Part shown: positions 5,701 through 6,317 of the stretch, one piece after another
Position numbering within the stretch: the stretch's first letter is position 1
Layout: every line of letters starts with the position of its first letter
Source of the DNA: an uncultured Verrucomicrobiae bacterium
GTDB lineage: Bacteria; Verrucomicrobiota; Verrucomicrobiia; Verrucomicrobiales; DEV007
Reading direction: 5' to 3'
Assembly: GCA_937898895.1 (NCBI GenBank)
Contig: CALDKL010000642.1
Coordinates: forward strand, 1 to 6,317
DNA length: 6,317 nucleotides
Program-made: the position numbers and the translations under genes
The notes under the pieces: model-generated
Databases searched by the model: none
What the model saw: the letters and a program-made list of their open reading frames with translations, nothing else
What the model was told of the DNA's origin: nothing

Positions 5701-6317
5701 AAGGGTGGAACTCGTGAACGTACCGGAGGTCGCTGCGCCCAGACCGATCTGGGCATAGGCTTCCCCGCCACCCCCGCCTCGCACTCGGACGAGACCGCCC
5801 CCGGTGGGGGCTTGGGTGAGCGGATCCCGATTCACGAAGACGTCGCCGCTGAGGTTTCCGGAAACGGCTCCTCCTCCATGACCGATCTGGGCAAGGGCGC
5901 GGGTCCCTCCGCCCCCGGTCACACTGACACCGGTCAATCCGCTGACCGAAACCCAGCCGTTGTGATCTCCGGAGGAACCTGCGCCTCCATGACCCACCCG
6001 AGCCTGGCTGTCCGTTCCGCCACCACCGGCGAAGGAAACGGAACCGTTCAGAGCATTCACCGCAACGTTGCCCACATAACCCGCCGGACTGTTCGCGCTC
6101 GCGCCGCCATGACCCACATGCACGCTCGATCGAGTGCCCGATCCGCCCGTACCCGAGATGGAACCGTTCGCCGTCACGGTGACATTGTCCGAGTGATTTC
6201 CCGAATTCTGGTAACCGCCGTGTCCAATCTGAACCGACGACGACTGGGATCCTCCGCCGAGCAGCGTGATCTTCCCTCCCCCCCTCCGGATGAGATCATC
6301 CCTGCATAGCTCCCTCA
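2641..6317 (-). CDS. Giant beta-helix repeat exoprotein with QIGHGG motifs (partial, N-terminus beyond right edge)
   Basis: The frame is open from the right edge to the TGA at 2641-2643, giving 1224 visible residues. No start is assigned: a GTG at 6177 is internal, because the repeat pattern continues upstream of it. The protein is dominated by Gly, Ser, Ala, Val and Thr, with short beta-strand patterns of the type G-x-V-x-V-x-A and A-Y-A-Q-I-G-H-G-G, as in right-handed beta-helix adhesins of the filamentous-haemagglutinin type. Order from the N-terminal side: repeat block (4918-6231), interruption (4390-4917), second repeat block (3364-4389), a non-repetitive domain (about 2995-3363), a proline-rich linker (2926-2994) and an acidic, partly helical tail. 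I see no C-terminal autotransporter barrel, LPXTG motif or obvious type IX sorting domain, so two-partner secretion with an unseen N-terminal TPS domain is the simplest inference. Function is unknown; adhesion or a surface structure is the family expectation. Confidence 0.92.
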   Translation of the reverse strand, partial: RELCRDDLIRRGGGKITLLGGGSQSSSVQIGHGGYQNSGNHSDNVTVTANGSISGTGGSGTRSSVHVGHGGASANSPAGYVGNVAVNALNGSVSFAGGGGTDSQARVGHGGAGSSGDHNGWVSVSGLTGVSVTGGGGTRALAQIGHGGGAVSGNLSGDVFVNRDPLTQAPTGGGLVRVRGGGGGEAYAQIGLGAATSGTFTSSTLVYGSSVEVKVGIGDTAYSRIGAGGGVNLTAAINGSTAVEAVGGGVTLDASGGGGNAYAQIGMGGLGGSGAIAGSTAFSTSVVATGPVALLAGSANNASAMIGAGGAGRDGARTNAGVQVVGSSVSVTGSTGNSAFAQIGSGGGLTSSSNSVTADVAGPVSVVSTTGNVTVTGGGSRGYAQIGHGGLDFSGAATGELQVVSAGDLLLNGGTNAGAYALVGHGGRIEAGGLTTGVREGNVLIRAQGLTSLTDNTSAAFIGHRGAAGVTSLGESSRLALVTGQLSTIGSADHLTGMIANVIQAGTVEIGVTNGDLDVAGAALTYNSANHLDLFAAGDTTFSVSVQNSGSGAITGVAGWDGTTGLIESITPLAAPPITSLSLDAAVVEASPTAYDNNGGILAVGDSAQVSATNVGSREGRTAMLGDSVRVVAGDGAANLYSQIGYRGTSAAAITGAIHVASGSGGILVDGATQNGGFAQIGHGGFGAVAAPVNATITLMGEDLSLNGGDGSNAYAQVGHGGSAYTQSLAGEITALGTLGDVALSSGSGLAAYSQIGHGGDSSTGAKSGNLAITADSFALQGNGARAVAQIGHGGRAGGGALSGAITLASTLGGVSLTAGTGASSSAVIGMGGQAYSGLATASPISITSFADVLLQSSTGLQSSAMIGNGGDGAVGSGYGGDISVTASGNVSLLSGSAGFAFTQIGHGGNLSSGAKSGGISVVSGGDVLVQAPNSVAALAYAQIGHGDDLRIVGGGGSGTRSGDVVVSAASDLTVTQGLIGHKNSFTTAPASGETWIASSRTDPSNPAGGTLLVDSLGELSGVDGIRVYVPRRQNNQIAVGAKLNGVSYTGAKTDPSTSQGADEFAKFVQYPSGTVQVDEHDNSLGSGPTPTVAGNFAFYYDTILLTNPPAPPTSPAVPLPPQPPGYPIPDYRDLVPDDRYLDDWLEDEEVIFTMPGSTLIYYEGFSQYGPFGESIFDFNHTIGTSGGDEEEDVLRRHLEKLRLQQEQAGQSSGSANESSEGAE
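2926..2994 (-). other. Proline-rich linker in the repeat exoprotein
   Basis: The 23 codons here begin N-P-P-A-P-P-T-S-P and end G-Y-P-I-P; nearly half are Pro. It follows G-N-F-A-F-Y-Y-D-T and separates the beta-rich part from an acidic tail that contains D-D-R-Y-L-D-D-W-L-E-D-E-E. Such linkers often span peptidoglycan or hold a terminal domain away from a rigid stalk, but no specific role can be assigned. Confidence 0.8.
3364..4389 (-). repeat. Repeat block B: 10 copies of the QIGHGG-type motif
   Basis: Motif copies in protein order, each 18 bases ending at: 4389 (QIGYRG), 4278 (QIGHGG), 4167 (QVGHGG), 4053 (QIGHGG), 3948 (QIGHGG), 3834 (VIGMGG), 3720 (MIGNGG), 3606 (QIGHGG), 3489 (QIGHGD), 3381 (LIGHKN). 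Steps are 37, 37, 38, 35, 38, 38, 38, 39 and 36 residues, tighter than in block A. The final copy is degenerate and marks the end of the repeat domain. The near-constant 38 residues equals two 19-residue turns, the turn length known from filamentous-haemagglutinin R1 repeats. Confidence 0.93.
4390..4917 (-). other. 176-residue interruption of the repeat array with a haemagglutinin-like segment
   Basis: No G-H-G-G motif occurs here, leaving a gap of 182 residues between motif starts where about five units would fit. The middle (roughly 4630-4735) encodes L-F-A-A-G-D, then S-V-Q-N-S-G-S-G-A-I-T and V-A-G-W-D-G. This style recurs in filamentous-haemagglutinin-type beta-helices. The motif copies bordering it, FIGHRG and QIGYRG, both carry Arg in place of the first Gly of the final Gly pair. 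It may be an inserted or older beta-helix segment. Confidence 0.7.
4918..6231 (-). repeat. Repeat block A: 12 copies of the QIGHGG-type motif
   Basis: Motif copies in protein order, each 18 bases ending at the position given: 6231 (QIGHGG), 6120 (HVGHGG), 6000 (RVGHGG), 5889 (QIGHGG), 5751 (QIGLGA), 5646 (RIGAGG), 5526 (QIGMGG), 5403 (MIGAGG), 5292 (QIGSGG), 5163 (QIGHGG), 5052 (LVGHGG), 4935 (FIGHRG). Steps between copies are 37, 40, 37, 46, 35, 40, 41, 37, 43, 37 and 39 residues. The motif is usually preceded by an aromatic or Ala-rich A-Y-A or A-x-A. Codon choice differs between copies and inter-motif sequence is strongly diverged, so the array is old rather than recently amplified. Confidence 0.93.

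Noticed and set aside
6175..6177. GTG as the start of the repeat exoprotein
   Set aside because: The same frame continues upstream with another QIGHGG copy (6214-6231) and stays open to the window edge, so the true start is outside the window.
3364..6231. Regular repeats as a CRISPR array or DNA-level tandem repeat
   Set aside because: Steps are whole codons of varying length, copies differ at wobble positions, and the pattern is conserved in protein, not in DNA.
4924..6309. 461-codon plus-strand open frame opposite the repeat exoprotein
   Set aside because: Same cause: antisense of GC-rich repeats, with no recognisable protein features and an Arg/His/Ser-rich composition typical of shadow frames.

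Overview
The window is about 60% G+C and reads as a typical chromosomal segment of a Gram-negative-type bacterium. The evidence for an outer membrane is a lipoprotein signal on one gene and a very large Gly/Ser/Ala-rich beta-helix exoprotein of the filamentous-haemagglutinin kind. Shine-Dalgarno sequences are missing or badly placed before all three visible start codons. I would guess Verrucomicrobiota or a related PVC-type lineage. This is an impression from protein style only; there is no rRNA or marker gene to test it.

Layout. (1) Positions 1-662, minus strand: the first 220 residues of an ankyrin-repeat lipoprotein that runs off the left edge. (2) Positions 663-809: a short AT-rich spacer with two plausible promoters facing opposite ways and overlapping, plus a 17-codon open frame whose stop overlaps the start of the next gene. 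(3) Positions 810-2448, plus strand: a two-gene unit, a DAO-type FAD-dependent oxidoreductase followed after 10 bases by an MnmM/YtqB-family SAM-dependent methyltransferase. (4) Positions 2449-2640: a convergent intergenic spacer with one hairpin. (5) Positions 2641-6317, minus strand: the last 1224 residues of a giant repeat protein. It has 22 recognisable copies of a short motif of the form Q-I-G-H-G-G, spaced about 38 residues apart, one 176-residue interruption, and a proline-rich then acidic C-terminal tail. It runs off the right edge.

How the genes may work together. The oxidoreductase/methyltransferase pair has the same two activities as the two domains of E. coli MnmC: FAD-dependent conversion of cmnm5(s2)U to nm5(s2)U, then SAM-dependent methylation to mnm5(s2)U at the tRNA wobble position. 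The methyltransferase family is clearly recognisable. The oxidoreductase's role in tRNA modification is inferred from adjacency and fold family. The ankyrin lipoprotein and the repeat exoprotein are probably separate envelope or surface functions with no visible link to the tRNA-modification pair.
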